Origin: Planctomycetales bacterium
Lineage (GTDB): Bacteria > Planctomycetota > Planctomycetia > Planctomycetales > Planctomycetaceae
Assembly (NCBI GenBank): GCA_020050375.1
Contig: JAGVKR010000557.1
Location: forward strand, 1-5,979
Direction of reading: 5' to 3'
DNA: 5,979 nucleotides
A program made the translations under genes and the position numbers. The notes below the pieces were generated by a model. That model made no database searches and was not told the origin of the DNA. It saw only the letters and a list, made by a program, of their open reading frames with translations. The first letter of the stretch is position 1, and every line of letters starts with the position of its first letter. Below, in pieces: positions 5,975 through 5,979 of the stretch.

Positions 5975-5979
5975 CGCGA

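Overview
The window looks like chromosomal DNA from a GC-rich environmental bacterium, most likely a planctomycete. This is inferred from three things: a secreted-type protein-isoaspartate methyltransferase with a calcium-loop-like Asp/Gly-rich C-terminal extension, genes often lacking clear Shine-Dalgarno sites, and short intergenic repeats (CCTTTCGC hairpin, CCACGAAAGA inverted repeat, TCTGTnnTTCTGACC tandem) of a style I associate with Planctomycetes from memory. No rRNA, tRNA, transposase or CRISPR array was seen.

Layout. Positions 1-85 are intergenic and hold a perfect 8-bp-stem hairpin. A rhamnulokinase gene (rhaB) runs leftward from 1579 to 86. A roughly 500-bp divergent intergenic region (1580-2077) carries a candidate rhaB promoter and a 142-bp element bounded by 32-bp inverted repeats. 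Three or four reading frames then run rightward with short gaps: an exported protein-L-isoaspartate O-methyltransferase with an extra C-terminal domain (2078-3325), a YgfZ-type folate-binding iron-sulfur maturation protein (3374-4396), and a Wzt-like polysaccharide-export ABC ATPase (4423-5133). The ATPase frame is interrupted by a single in-frame TAG at 5131-5133. The same frame then continues through a linker into a typical Wzt C-terminal glycan-binding domain ending at 5631. The last 348 bases (5632-5979) hold no gene, but are rich in short direct, tandem and inverted repeats, and end in a strong AGGAGG that probably belongs to a gene starting just beyond the window.

Functionally the genes do not form an obvious single pathway. 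RhaB catabolises L-rhamnulose in the cytoplasm; the methyltransferase would act on aged proteins outside the cytoplasm; YgfZ supports Fe-S enzymes; the Wzt-like ATPase would energise export of a surface polysaccharide, but its membrane partner (Wzm) is absent here. The strongest oddity is the amber-split Wzt gene: either a fresh nonsense mutation, a sequencing error, stop-codon readthrough, or a true split into two polypeptides. I found no convincing new multi-gene system.
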